A DNA stretch of 37,223 nucleotides from Thermococcus sp. GTDB taxonomy: Archaea; Methanobacteriota_B; Thermococci; Thermococcales; Thermococcaceae. The position numbers were made by a program, and so were the translations under genes. Numbering within the stretch: the stretch's first letter is position 1; every line of letters starts with the position of its first letter. The stretch spans positions 1 through 37,223 of the forward strand of contig NZ_WAKV01000057.1 in NCBI RefSeq assembly GCF_015523185.1, in the 5' to 3' direction. The notes below the pieces were generated by a model, which searched no databases, was not told the DNA's origin, and saw only the letters and a list, made by a program, of their open reading frames with translations. This document shows positions 23,921 through 31,639 of the stretch, in pieces.

Positions 23921-24398
23921 CCCCTCCACCGTTCAGAATCCCCGCCAGCAGTTCCGCCAGCCTTTTCGCACGTTCCCTTATCAGCTCGCTTGGCTCTTGG
24001 AATAACCCTGTCGAGCCGGGCTGACAACCTATAAGCACGAACTCTGCCTTAACCATAGTCTTCATGAACTGGGTCACGAACTTCAGAGGAAGGCCGTGGG
24101 TCGAGACTGCCTCGCCTATCGTTCCTTCCGGGTCGGCTATTATATACTCCCCGACTTCACCGCCGAAGTCAACGGCATCAACGAAAACAACGAGTTCCGG
24201 CTTGAAATCCTTTATTTTTCCAGTGTAGTTCTCTGGAACCTCACCGCAGTTTACCACAAGGACGTTTGGATTGTCAAGGAGTTTCTTCAGCTTTTCAGCC
24301 ACGAGCACGCCGAAGGCATCGTCCCCCCTTATGTCGTTTCCTATACCGCAGATTACGATTCGCTCTTTTCCTTGAAAGATTTCTTCGAGGGCGTTCAT
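23913..24398 (-). CDS. Hydrogenase maturation endopeptidase (HycI/HybD family)
   Basis: 161-residue protease that trims the C-terminal tail of the hydrogenase large subunit after nickel insertion. VICGIGNDIRGDDAFGVLV carries the first acidic metal ligand (Asp in GDD), VVFVDAVDFGGEVGE the second, and STHGLPLKFV the conserved His. IGCQPGSTGL is also typical of the family. The ATG at 24398 (GGGGGAGAG upstream) is preferred to 24422, which would lie at or before the predicted transcription start (TATA-like TTTTAAAC near 24437). It likely processes the subunit at 18404-20203. Confidence 0.92.
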   Translation of the reverse strand: MNALEEIFQGKERIVICGIGNDIRGDDAFGVLVAEKLKKLLDNPNVLVVNCGEVPENYTGKIKDFKPELVVFVDAVDFGGEVGEYIIADPEGTIGEAVSTHGLPLKFVTQFMKTMVKAEFVLIGCQPGSTGLFQEPSELIRERAKRLAELLAGILNGGGDD

Positions 24399-24454
24399 TT
24401 TGGGACTCTCCCCCAGTCTCATGTTAGTGTGTCATGTTTAAAAAAGAACAAAAA

Positions 24455-25180
24455 TCAAAGCTTCCCGGCTATCTCCCTTACCTTCCCTGCAAACTCGGTC
24501 TTCATAAGCCCCTCAACGTTCCCAATCTTGGCGTCGAGGTCCGGGTAAAACGGTATTCCTCCAAGGTAGGGAATTCCGAACTCCTTTGCCAAAGCCTCGA
24601 CGTCCTTCTCATCGTTGAGCTTCATGTTCTCAACAATTCCGAGAACTTTGTGCTTCTCCTCGAGGAGGAGCTGGACGAGCTTTCTGACTACGTTGAGGGC
24701 GAGCTTTGAGGGCGTCGCAACGACGAGGAACTCACCTCTCTTGAGGAAGCGGAGCACATCTAAGAGCTGGTCGCCGAGACCTGGCGGCATGTCTATGACG
24801 AGGTAGTCCAGCTCGTCCCACCTCGTTATCGTGAGCAGTTCGATTAGGGCATCGCTTATCTCCTTCCCGCGGAGTGGCGTTGGCTTGTCCTCGGTGTAAT
24901 AAGCGATGGTCATGAACTTGATTCCGTGGACGGTGTGCGGGACGACGCCTTTATCCTCCTCGGGGAACTCCTTGGGTTCGAAGCCAAGAATCACGTGGTC
25001 GCTCGCTCCGTGGAAGTCGAGGTCGAGGAGACCGACTTTGTAGCCTTTCTCAGCGAGAGCCAAAGCCAGAGTGGTCGAGATGAGGGATTTTCCAACTCCC
25101 CCCTTACCGCTGACAACGGGGATTATTCTCCTAACTTTCTCAAGCCTCGCGTTAATGGCTATCTCACGTGGGTCTATCAT
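24455..25180 (-). CDS. hypB: Archaeal ATPase-type HypB (Mrp/MinD-like), HypA partner
   Basis: 241-residue P-loop ATPase. VVSGKGGVGKSLIST is the deviant Walker A, DLDFHGASDH the switch I and VIDMPPGLGDQ the switch II region, as in Mrp/Nbp35 ATPases. In Thermococcus kodakarensis this ATPase-type HypB pairs with HypA and changes its nickel affinity; that is known from published work on that organism. Here it overlaps hypA by four bases (ATGA), which supports the same role. The GTPase-type HypB of bacteria is not present in this window. Confidence 0.93.
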   Translation of the reverse strand: MIDPREIAINARLEKVRRIIPVVSGKGGVGKSLISTTLALALAEKGYKVGLLDLDFHGASDHVILGFEPKEFPEEDKGVVPHTVHGIKFMTIAYYTEDKPTPLRGKEISDALIELLTITRWDELDYLVIDMPPGLGDQLLDVLRFLKRGEFLVVATPSKLALNVVRKLVQLLLEEKHKVLGIVENMKLNDEKDVEALAKEFGIPYLGGIPFYPDLDAKIGNVEGLMKTEFAGKVREIAGKL

Positions 25181-25596
25181 TTCCCTCCCTCCTTCTCAAT
25201 CATTATCCCAGCGACGTAAACACCCCTGCCCTGAACAACTTCAAAGTCGTGGCTTCCACACTTCGGACACGCTAAAAACGCGTGGACGACCTCCGGAATG
25301 AAGTGGATGTCTTCCTTAATGCGCTCGTCGAATTTGTCCTTCACTTCCTTGAGCTTCCATGTGTGACCACAGTTACGGCACTTGAATATGGCCTCTTCCT
25401 CCTCGAAGATTATCTCCGCGCCTTCAGCTATTGTTCCCGCGAACATCTGCTCCATGGCGAACTTGACGATGTCCTCTGCAACGTCCTGCAGTTCGCCGAG
25501 AACGACTTTAACTGCTTTAACGCGCTTCGCTCCTTCTTTCTGGGCGTAATCAAGAACCGTTCTAACAATAGCATCAGCCAGCGCCCACTCGTGCAT
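25177..25596 (-). CDS. hypA: Nickel chaperone HypA
   Basis: 139-residue chaperone that delivers Ni to the large subunit. The start MHEWALADAIV provides the Met-His-Glu nickel site, and the zinc site is CRNCG with CPKCG. An insert of about 25 residues between the two Cys pairs (KLKEVKDKFDERIKEDIHF) is longer than in bacterial HypA and typical of Thermococcales. GGTGATACC precedes the ATG; the promoter lies 30 bases upstream with a perfect SurR-type site. Confidence 0.97.
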   Translation of the reverse strand: MHEWALADAIVRTVLDYAQKEGAKRVKAVKVVLGELQDVAEDIVKFAMEQMFAGTIAEGAEIIFEEEEAIFKCRNCGHTWKLKEVKDKFDERIKEDIHFIPEVVHAFLACPKCGSHDFEVVQGRGVYVAGIMIEKEGGK

Positions 25597-25625
25597 GGTA
25601 TCACCAACGGGAATTGGAGTGCTAC

Positions 25626-25633
25626 CTTAAAAG
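25626..25633 (-). promoter_or_regulatory. TATA box of hypA
   Basis: Minus-strand CCCTTTTAAGGT context 30-37 bases before the hypA ATG at 25596. Confidence 0.5.
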
Positions 25634-25639
25634 GGTTGG

Positions 25640-25656
25640 GTTCCAAACCTGCAGTT
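25640..25656 (+). promoter_or_regulatory. SurR-type site upstream of hypA
   Basis: GTTCCAAACCTGCAGTT fits GTTn3AACn5GTT exactly and lies six bases upstream of the hypA TATA box on the minus strand. It should control the hypA-hypB operon, as the site at 8450 does for hypF. Confidence 0.65.
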
Positions 25657-25825
25657 GGGTCGTGGTGCAGACAAATTTATTAATGACTCGATAAAAGCTC
25701 TATCCAGCGGTGTGATGGATACGACATGGAGCAAAATTTGAAATAACCCACGTGACGGTTCAACTCGAAGTTGATAGGGGTGAAGTTAATGGTGTAATCC
25801 GCGAAAGGAAATAAGACAGAAAAAA
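25657..25825. other. Intergenic region with a possible small-gene remnant
   Basis: A TATA-like CAAATTTATTAA (25671-25682) and GGTGTG precede an ATG at about 25714 on the plus strand; that frame stops after eight codons (MDTTWSKI). In the next frame an open stretch reads FEITHVTVQLEVDRGEVNG and ends RERK-stop near 25814. Removing one A at the AAAA run would join them into a 32-residue peptide. This may be a decayed gene, or chance. Confidence 0.2.
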
Positions 25826-27508
25826 TCAGGCCTTTACAGTCTCAGGAACGCTTGCCTTTTCAAGTAACTTCTGCGTCGTTACCTCTACAGCACTGTAATA
25901 ACTCGGCACGTAGAGGGTTGGCCCGCGCAGGATGACGCTCTCATCGACCCAGCTGACTTCTGTGAGTCCTTTCGGTTTTCCATGCTCTACTATGCTCTCC
26001 CAGAGGCGCTTGTTTATTATACATCCTGGGTCATCACCAAGGACGTCCAGCGTGTAGTGGTAGGCTCTCGCGCGACAGCCGCCGCAGATGTTCCTATAGG
26101 GGCAGTTCCTGCACTGACCTGTGAAGTTGTCCCTGTCGCGTAGGAGGTTGAATATCCTGCTTTTCTCCCATATTTCCTTGAAGGGCTTCACGCGAACGTT
26201 ACCAACTGGCAATGGAAGGAATACGCAGGGAACAACGGTTCCATCGGGCTCTATGCCCGCATAAATCCTTCCGGCTCCACAACCTCCGATGAACTCCGCT
26301 AAAGTCTTCACGGCGTTGTTCTCTCCGATGTAGAAGTGCGCTGGTGTTACGTTCTTTCCCTGGCTTTCTAAGAGGGTGACCCTCGCGTACTGTGGGGCCG
26401 TTGTAAGTATCTCAAGCTTTCTCTTCTTCATTTGGTGATAGATTTCCTTCATGAATTCCTCGCGTTCCTCTGGGGACAGGTCAACCTTCACCATATCCTC
26501 TGCTCTCCCCGTCGGGACGAGGTTGAAGAATATGACGCGCTTAACTCCTATGCTTTCAGCTAAATCAAGTATATCATCTATTTCTTGGTATGTTTCTTTA
26601 TCCATTACCACGGCCATTCCATGGCTTATGCCAAGCTCCACAGCGTTTTCAAGGGCCTTCACAGCGTGTTCCCAGGCTCCCGGAATACCACGGAACTCAT
26701 CGTGCTTCTCTGGTTTTGCCGAGTCAACGCTTACTTCAACGTACTTTATACCAGCTTCGACAGCTTTCTTGAGCTTTTCAATGTCTGCGAACGTCCAGCC
26801 GTTGGTGGCGACCGATGTATGGATTCCCCGGCTTGACAGTTCTTTTACAATTCTGAGGAAGTGGGGATGTATCGTTGGTTCACCACCACTTATTGCCACG
26901 GCCGCTACACCAGCTTTGTCGAGCTGGTCAACGAGGTTGAGTTTCTCCTCGAGGGAAAGCTCGCTCGGGAGCGGTTTATCGGCCCTCTGGTAGCAGTGCT
27001 TGCACCGAAAGTTGCACATATTTGTGAAATTCCAGACTATCAGGAACGGCCCTGCCAAACGCTGTGGCACCGTAACTCCGTATTTGGCTATTCCCTCCAG
27101 AACGACCCATATTCCACGCCTTATGTGGGGGTCCCTTAGCAGGGCCTCTTTGACGGCTTCTTCATCTCCCTTCGCGAGCTTTATGCCCAGCTTAAGGAGA
27201 AGCTTGAGGGTCTCAGCTTGGAAGCGTATCATCATCGGAGCGTTCAGGCCTTCTCCCGCGTAGACACTGAGTGCCCAGTACAAGGCCGGTAGTTCTCTCC
27301 CGTTTATTTCATAGCGTTTCAACATTGGCCTTAGCAACGCCCTTGAAAGTGGGTTCCCTAGGATGAGCTTGAAGGCGGTTAGGGCAGTTGAAAGCTGATT
27401 TCCACCATTATCTTTTGGTTCTTCAACTACTCCCGGACCGTTCATCGCTTTTGGAAAAGGTTCTTCAATAACTCCAGTGATTGTATCAATACTCTCCTTT
27501 TCCCCCAT
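25826..27508 (-). CDS. Radical SAM enzyme with SPASM domain
   Basis: 560-residue enzyme. The first ~150 residues form an uncharacterised helical region rich in Leu and Lys. The radical SAM core follows with CNFRCKHC (CxxxCxxC), VAISGGEPTIHPHF, and the SAM-binding strand pattern. The C-terminal SPASM/twitch region has cysteines in GGCGAGRIYAG, TVVPCVFLPL, CRNCPYRNICGGC and DDPGC, enough for two auxiliary [4Fe-4S] clusters. SPASM proteins typically modify peptides or proteins. Its divergent neighbour, a small membrane protein, shares a palindromic promoter. The ATG at 27508 has GGGGTGG before it. Confidence 0.88.
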   Translation of the reverse strand: MGEKESIDTITGVIEEPFPKAMNGPGVVEEPKDNGGNQLSTALTAFKLILGNPLSRALLRPMLKRYEINGRELPALYWALSVYAGEGLNAPMMIRFQAETLKLLLKLGIKLAKGDEEAVKEALLRDPHIRRGIWVVLEGIAKYGVTVPQRLAGPFLIVWNFTNMCNFRCKHCYQRADKPLPSELSLEEKLNLVDQLDKAGVAAVAISGGEPTIHPHFLRIVKELSSRGIHTSVATNGWTFADIEKLKKAVEAGIKYVEVSVDSAKPEKHDEFRGIPGAWEHAVKALENAVELGISHGMAVVMDKETYQEIDDILDLAESIGVKRVIFFNLVPTGRAEDMVKVDLSPEEREEFMKEIYHQMKKRKLEILTTAPQYARVTLLESQGKNVTPAHFYIGENNAVKTLAEFIGGCGAGRIYAGIEPDGTVVPCVFLPLPVGNVRVKPFKEIWEKSRIFNLLRDRDNFTGQCRNCPYRNICGGCRARAYHYTLDVLGDDPGCIINKRLWESIVEHGKPKGLTEVSWVDESVILRGPTLYVPSYYSAVEVTTQKLLEKASVPETVKA

Positions 27509-27548
27509 GTTTGCCACCCCCGATATTAGTTAAGGCAATAGATACGTA

Positions 27549-27613
27549 TAAACTTTTCGATATGTTATTTATATCATTTTTGTTTGATATATCCAAAACA
27601 ACCGAAAAGTTTA
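27549..27613. promoter_or_regulatory. Divergent promoter with concentric inverted repeats
   Basis: An 11-base inverted repeat (TAAACTTTTCG at 27549, CGAAAAGTTTA at 27603) supplies the BRE/TATA of both divergent genes (radical SAM on minus, small membrane protein on plus). An inner 6-base inverted repeat (ATATCA at 27571, TGATAT at 27585) has the same centre near 27581. This arrangement suits joint control by one dimeric regulator. Confidence 0.5.
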
Positions 27614-27660
27614 AATAATATGATGAGAACCTACAATTGAAAACCCGGAGGTGATGAAAA

Positions 27661-27975
27661 ATGGCCTCGGCCAAAACTGGAATGTGGACTGCTATATGTG
27701 GTGCTTGTTTGATATTGCTCGATGGTATTCTTGTTTTGGCGAACAAGAGCTTCTACGGCTGGCACTACGGAAGTGCAAGTGTCGTCGGCTGGACTGAGAT
27801 AATCCTGAGCCTTATCATAATGGTTCTCGCCCCATACTATAAGAAGAGCAAGAGCGCTATCGGGTGGACAATAGTCCTGCTGGCGTTGATAACGATGCCC
27901 TTTGATGGTGGCTTCTGGACTATTGGTGCTTGGATTGCCCTGATAGGTGGGGCCATAATAGCGACTGGGTCCTGA
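27661..27975 (+). CDS. Small hydrophobic membrane protein, unknown
   Basis: 104-residue protein with about three to four membrane helices: TAICGACLILLDGILVLA, WTEIILSLIIMVLAPYY, GWTIVLLALITMP and GAWIALIGGAIIA. Short loops contain FYGWHYGSAS and KKSKSA. GGAGGTGATG lies just before the ATG, an unusually strong ribosome binding site, which suggests high expression. No domain was recognised. It shares a divergent promoter with the SPASM radical SAM gene and is followed by an oligo-T terminator. Confidence 0.75.
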   Translation: MASAKTGMWTAICGACLILLDGILVLANKSFYGWHYGSASVVGWTEIILSLIIMVLAPYYKKSKSAIGWTIVLLALITMPFDGGFWTIGAWIALIGGAIIATGS

Positions 27976-27990
27976 GGTTTTTGTTTTTTT
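27976..27990 (+). terminator. Oligo-T terminator after the small membrane protein
   Basis: GGTTTTTGTTTTTTT directly follows the stop codon at 27973-27975. Confidence 0.55.
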
Positions 27991-28038
27991 CGAAATTTTT
28001 ATTATCGAATCTGTTGAATATTTTTATTGGTGATGACA

Positions 28039-28521
28039 ATGAAAAAAGAAAAACAGCAGAACAAGAAATTCATTGAGCTCGTGGAAAGGCTACTTGAAAG
28101 GTGGGGATATAACAGGACGGAAGGAAAAATTTACGCCGTCCTGCTTATGAACGGCAAACCCATGACGATTTCGGAACTCGCAAAAAGCACGGGTCTCAGT
28201 AGGTCCTCAGTCTCGATAGCACTCTCCAACTTGACTAGAGATTATTTGGTTACTTACAGGAAAGAAGGTAAAACCAAGTATTTCTCGGCCGTTCCAGTTT
28301 TTCTGGAGAAGTTTCTCAAGCAACCTCAAGAGATGCTAGAACGGGAGGTTTTACCTCTTAAAAAAGTTGTAGAATCCCTGTTGGAATCAACTGAGAGCGA
28401 TGAAAAAAGAACAACTTACGAGGCGATACTCTCAGACCTTTCGGCCCTTGAGTGCGTTCTCAAAAGATTGATAGAGTTTGAAGAAAGAGACGAGCTCTGT
28501 TTTAAGAAAGAGTCTTCCTGA
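28039..28521 (+). CDS. Winged-helix regulator (TrmB/MarR/GbsR-like)
   Basis: 160-residue DNA-binding protein. An N-terminal helical part leads to a winged helix: YNRTEGKIYAVLLMNGKP, TISELAKSTGLSRSSVSIAL and the wing YRKEGKTKYFSAVP. The last ~60 residues form a helical, probably dimerising segment. The ATG at 28039 follows GGTGAT by four bases. It is the nearest regulator to the palindromic promoter at 27549-27613 and a candidate for binding it. Its end overlaps the end of the convergent transporter gene by 20 bases. Confidence 0.85.
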   Translation: MKKEKQQNKKFIELVERLLERWGYNRTEGKIYAVLLMNGKPMTISELAKSTGLSRSSVSIALSNLTRDYLVTYRKEGKTKYFSAVPVFLEKFLKQPQEMLEREVLPLKKVVESLLESTESDEKRTTYEAILSDLSALECVLKRLIEFEERDELCFKKESS

Positions 28522-29503
28522 GCTTTATCATCTTTATTGTCGTGACCAGCCACAGTCCGAGAAGTGGCCATAACAAAATGAACCCGAAGGCGTTCAGGAG
28601 GTTTAAATGGAACGCTTCTCCCAAGTCCAGTGTTGAGTTCGTGAAGGCTCCTATCGGAAAGATGAACGCCCACCACGAGGTGCTGTAAGGCAGGTGAAGG
28701 TTCCTGACGTAATGGATGGTTAATGCCGTTGCCATGACCAGCCACCAAAAGCCCAAACCCCAGAGGAAGAAAGCGAAGACCATAAAGGGTTCCTTCGGGA
28801 TTGGTATCGTCGAGTTCGTTACGAGGGCGAAGAGCGCCGTTATGCTTGCTCCTATTGGTCCCAAGTTCATCCATATTAGTGGTGCCATCTGCGGCGGCAT
28901 GAGCTCGTGTCTTATGAAGCGGAGCGTGACCACGGCGTAGAGCACTAGGTACAGGAAGAACCCGGCGCCCCATCCGAGGTAATTTACCGTGACAACTATC
29001 TGGTTGGTGTATCCCGCTGTTGTTCTCATGAACACCGCTCCAAACGGGATTATCACTAAGGCCACCGGTGGAATGTACCAGGCCGGTGAAAGGTGCTTTA
29101 AGTCAACTTCTCCAGCTATGAAAATCTCATACGACATCCAGAAGGCAAATATGAACGTTAGAATCAGGCCCCAGAGCCAGAGGTACCACGCCAGCTTGAG
29201 GTTGTGGAGTGTGACTATAAACTGCGCAGCGAGGACTATGGTGGCCGCCCCACTCGTCCCGTAGAAGTGTCCCATCGCAGGATGCCTGAGGTCATCAAGG
29301 GCGTTTTTCGTGTAAATTATCCACCTGAGCAACCACGGGAGGAGCAGAAAGACGTAGAGCACGATGTTAAGGTAAGTTAAGGCTATTCCTATCTCCTTCA
29401 AAGGTTCCCAGTACTGCGAGTATCGGTAACTTGCTATGCTAACCGCTCCAGTCCCCATGACACTGGCGAATAGGGCCGGATTGAACTTTTTCACGAAATC
29501 CAT
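28502..29503 (-). CDS. TDT-family transporter (SLAC1/Ssu1/TehA-like)
   Basis: 333-residue protein with about ten membrane helices. The N terminus FNPALFASVMGTGAVSIA is the family's first-helix signature, and repeated pairs of helices with short loops and conserved aromatic residues (WWLVMATALTIHYV, TSWWAFIFPIGAFTNST) match the TDT fold. TDT members export sulfite or other small anions or carry dicarboxylates; the substrate here is unknown. GGAGGG precedes the ATG at 29503, and TTTATAAG near 29550 is the TATA box. It is divergent from a TauE/SafE exporter. Confidence 0.85.
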   Translation of the reverse strand: MDFVKKFNPALFASVMGTGAVSIASYRYSQYWEPLKEIGIALTYLNIVLYVFLLLPWLLRWIIYTKNALDDLRHPAMGHFYGTSGAATIVLAAQFIVTLHNLKLAWYLWLWGLILTFIFAFWMSYEIFIAGEVDLKHLSPAWYIPPVALVIIPFGAVFMRTTAGYTNQIVVTVNYLGWGAGFFLYLVLYAVVTLRFIRHELMPPQMAPLIWMNLGPIGASITALFALVTNSTIPIPKEPFMVFAFFLWGLGFWWLVMATALTIHYVRNLHLPYSTSWWAFIFPIGAFTNSTLDLGEAFHLNLLNAFGFILLWPLLGLWLVTTIKMIKLRKTLS

Positions 29504-29632
29504 GAAAAATCCCTCCTTCAATTTTGGTTTCATATGACTTTAGTCTCACTTATAAATTTTGCCCAGCAAAATATCATAAGGTAGATGAAAAACTTTTTAA
29601 ATGACCTAATGTTCATTTGACCGGTGGGTGCG

Positions 29633-30367
29633 ATGAGCTATCCAGAACTTGCATTGATAGCCTTCATCCTCAGCGTTGTCTTTTCCATGGGTGGCATTGG
29701 CAGTGCCATGGCGATAGTCCCCACGATGGCATGGTTAGGAGTTCCACTTATGACGGCCAAGCCAACTGGCCTCTTCATAAATACCCTCTCAATGCTCTCG
29801 GCGACGCTTAAGAACCTGAAACATGGTAAGCTCGACCACCGTTTTGGGCTTCCAATACTGCTCGTAGCCACCACCATGGCCCCGGTTGGTGCCTACGCCG
29901 GAAAGATAGTACCTAAAGTCTACGTCCTTTGGGTCTTCATAGCGTTCCTCCTCTACTCCGGAACGATGATGATTTTCTTCAGGCCGAAGAGACGGCCGAA
30001 GGATGGAAACCACATCGTTGAAGGTTCGATAATCGGTGGAATAGCCGGTTTCCTCGGTGGTCTCCTTGGAGTGGGCGGCGGGGGGATAATAAGCCCTGCT
30101 TTGATAATGCTCGGCTATGAACCCAAGAAGGTGGCCGCCACAACGGCTCTTGTTGTGTTCTTTTCTTCTTTGAGTGGCTTTCTAACTTATTGGGGCATGG
30201 GAGCCTTGAACTGGGAGCTTTTGCTATGGGTCTCTGTCCCAGCTATAGCCGGCGGCTGGCTTGGGACGCATTTGATGCACTTTAAAATGAGTCCAGACCA
30301 GGTGAAAAAGGTTATAGGGGTGATAATGTACCTGATAGCCCTGAAGATGATTTTAAAGGTTCTCTAA
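29633..30367 (+). CDS. TauE/SafE-family (TSUP) membrane transporter
   Basis: 244-residue transporter of the sulfite/sulfonate exporter superfamily, with about seven to eight membrane helices. Two homologous halves are visible: the first with SMGGIGSAMAIVPTM and the second with GGLLGVGGGGIISPAL. The glycine-rich motifs line the substrate path. Substrates of characterised members include sulfite, thiosulfate and sulfoacetate. The ATG at 29633 follows GGTGGG, and TTTTTAAA at 29594-29601 is a likely TATA box giving an almost leaderless transcript. Pairing with a TDT exporter suggests anion or sulfur-compound export. Confidence 0.88.
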   Translation: MSYPELALIAFILSVVFSMGGIGSAMAIVPTMAWLGVPLMTAKPTGLFINTLSMLSATLKNLKHGKLDHRFGLPILLVATTMAPVGAYAGKIVPKVYVLWVFIAFLLYSGTMMIFFRPKRRPKDGNHIVEGSIIGGIAGFLGGLLGVGGGGIISPALIMLGYEPKKVAATTALVVFFSSLSGFLTYWGMGALNWELLLWVSVPAIAGGWLGTHLMHFKMSPDQVKKVIGVIMYLIALKMILKVL

Positions 30368-30372
30368 ACCCT

Positions 30373-30792
30373 CTACGGGGTTTTTGGTGTTGTCGTCACT
30401 TCCTCCTCCTTTAGGGTGCTCTTCTCTGTTATCTCACTCACTATCTCAAAGGCTTTCTTTGTAACCTTGGCCTTGGCAACCCACTTCTTTATGTACTCCT
30501 TTGGCGGGAACTCTATGGCGTTGCACGGGCAGAGGGTTGCACAGGTTGAGCAACCAACCATACAGTTGTAGGGCCTCGCTACGACTGGCTTCCCCTCTTT
30601 GGTGTCCCAGTCGAAAACGCGCCTTCCGCAGGTGACGAAGCATATGCCGCAACCAGCGCAGTGGTCGTAGTTTATCTTGGGATACCACTCTATCTTCTTC
30701 CTTTCAACGCCCCACCAAGGGATAACGCTCAGGTCCTTGACAGGTCTCCCAAGGGCGTCCTTCCCGATGACGGGAGCATCCACGTTCGACAT
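30373..30792 (-). CDS. Ferredoxin-type protein with two [4Fe-4S] sites
   Basis: 139-residue soluble Fe-S protein. CAGCGICFVTCGRRVF gives a CxxCxxCxxxC site with no proline after the last Cys; the partner site is CMVGCSTCATLCPCNAI. The latter has extra Cys residues. The N-terminal 35 residues (GKDALGRPVKDLSVIPWWG) precede the Fe-S domain, and the C terminus is Lys/Glu-rich with a Thr-rich tail. Similar proteins transfer electrons to oxidoreductases. The ATG at 30792 follows GGGGTGAGCG. A SurR-type site lies upstream, shared with sufC. Confidence 0.85.
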   Translation of the reverse strand: MSNVDAPVIGKDALGRPVKDLSVIPWWGVERKKIEWYPKINYDHCAGCGICFVTCGRRVFDWDTKEGKPVVARPYNCMVGCSTCATLCPCNAIEFPPKEYIKKWVAKAKVTKKAFEIVSEITEKSTLKEEEVTTTPKTP

Positions 30793-30851
30793 TTCGCTCA
30801 CCCCAATTTTTATTAAAAAAATTTCATTTAAAATTTTTTTCATATGTTTTT

Positions 30852-30868
30852 GTTCCCAACCTTTGGTT
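30852..30868 (+). promoter_or_regulatory. SurR-type site between the ferredoxin and sufC genes
   Basis: GTTCCCAACCTTTGGTT fits GTTn3AACn5GTT exactly. It sits between two divergent TATA boxes: minus-strand ATTTTAAA near 30826-30838 and plus-strand AATTTTAAAT near 30888-30898, each about 15-20 bases away. Either gene could be controlled. Confidence 0.6.
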
Positions 30869-30928
30869 CTGGACGATTCTGCCCAGAAAATTTTAAATCT
30901 AATTCATATGAAAATTATTTGATGAAAA

Positions 30929-31639
30929 ATGCTCTGCCTGAGAAACGTTGAGTACGAAAAAAACGGCCGGAGAATCCTTCATAGTGTTAACATGACATTC
31001 AGGGATGGCATAAGCTACTCGATACTCGGACCGAACGGTGCAGGAAAGTCAACGATAGCAAGGATTCTAATGGGCGAGCTGAAGCCCATTGCAGGGGAGG
31101 TTCTCCTCGATGGGAGGGACATAACGGGGCTTGCCGTTACCGAGAGAGCCAGACTGGGAATAAGCATGGCTTGGCAGGAGCCGGCTCGCTACGAGGGGTT
31201 AAGAGTTAGGGAGTACCTAACCTTGGGCGAAAAGCTGAAGGTTAGAGAAGACGAGATAAGAGAGGTACTTGAGCTTGTCGGCCTGCCGTATGAACTCTAC
31301 GCGGGCAGGATGATAGACAAAACCCTCAGCGGCGGCGAGAGGAAAAGGATTGAGATAGCCTCTCTCCTTCTTTTGAAGCCTAGGTATGCTATTCTAGATG
31401 AGCCAGATTCTGGCCTCGACATAACCGCCGGCGAGCTTATTGAGGAGCTCTTACACTACTTTAAAAAGACAGGGACGACGGTTATTCTAATCACTCACCA
31501 CGAAGAGATAGCCAGAAAGACTGATTTTGCGTACTTCCTCTGCGCTGGCAGGCTCATCAAGAAGGGCTTCTCGCGGGAGGTCGTTGAATATTATAGGAAG
31601 ACCTGCGGAAGGTGTCTTTTCGTGGAGGGGTCACCATGA
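30929..31639 (+). CDS. sufC: Fe-S cluster assembly ATPase SufC
   Basis: 236-residue ABC-type ATPase. Walker A GPNGAGKST, signature LSGGERKRIE, Walker B YAILDEPDSGLD and the H-loop ITHHEEIA are all intact, in the SufC spacing. It drives the SufB scaffold during Fe-S cluster assembly in the cytoplasm. Its last four bases overlap the start of sufB (ATGA). The transcript start, from the TATA at about 30890, lies only a few bases before the ATG, so translation may be nearly leaderless; only a weak GATGAAA precedes it. Confidence 0.96.
   Translation: MLCLRNVEYEKNGRRILHSVNMTFRDGISYSILGPNGAGKSTIARILMGELKPIAGEVLLDGRDITGLAVTERARLGISMAWQEPARYEGLRVREYLTLGEKLKVREDEIREVLELVGLPYELYAGRMIDKTLSGGERKRIEIASLLLLKPRYAILDEPDSGLDITAGELIEELLHYFKKTGTTVILITHHEEIARKTDFAYFLCAGRLIKKGFSREVVEYYRKTCGRCLFVEGSP

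Noticed and set aside
25740-25765. AACTCGAAGTT inverted repeat as another SurR site
   Set aside because: Only the AACn5GTT part is present, with no GTTn3 before it and no promoter next to it.
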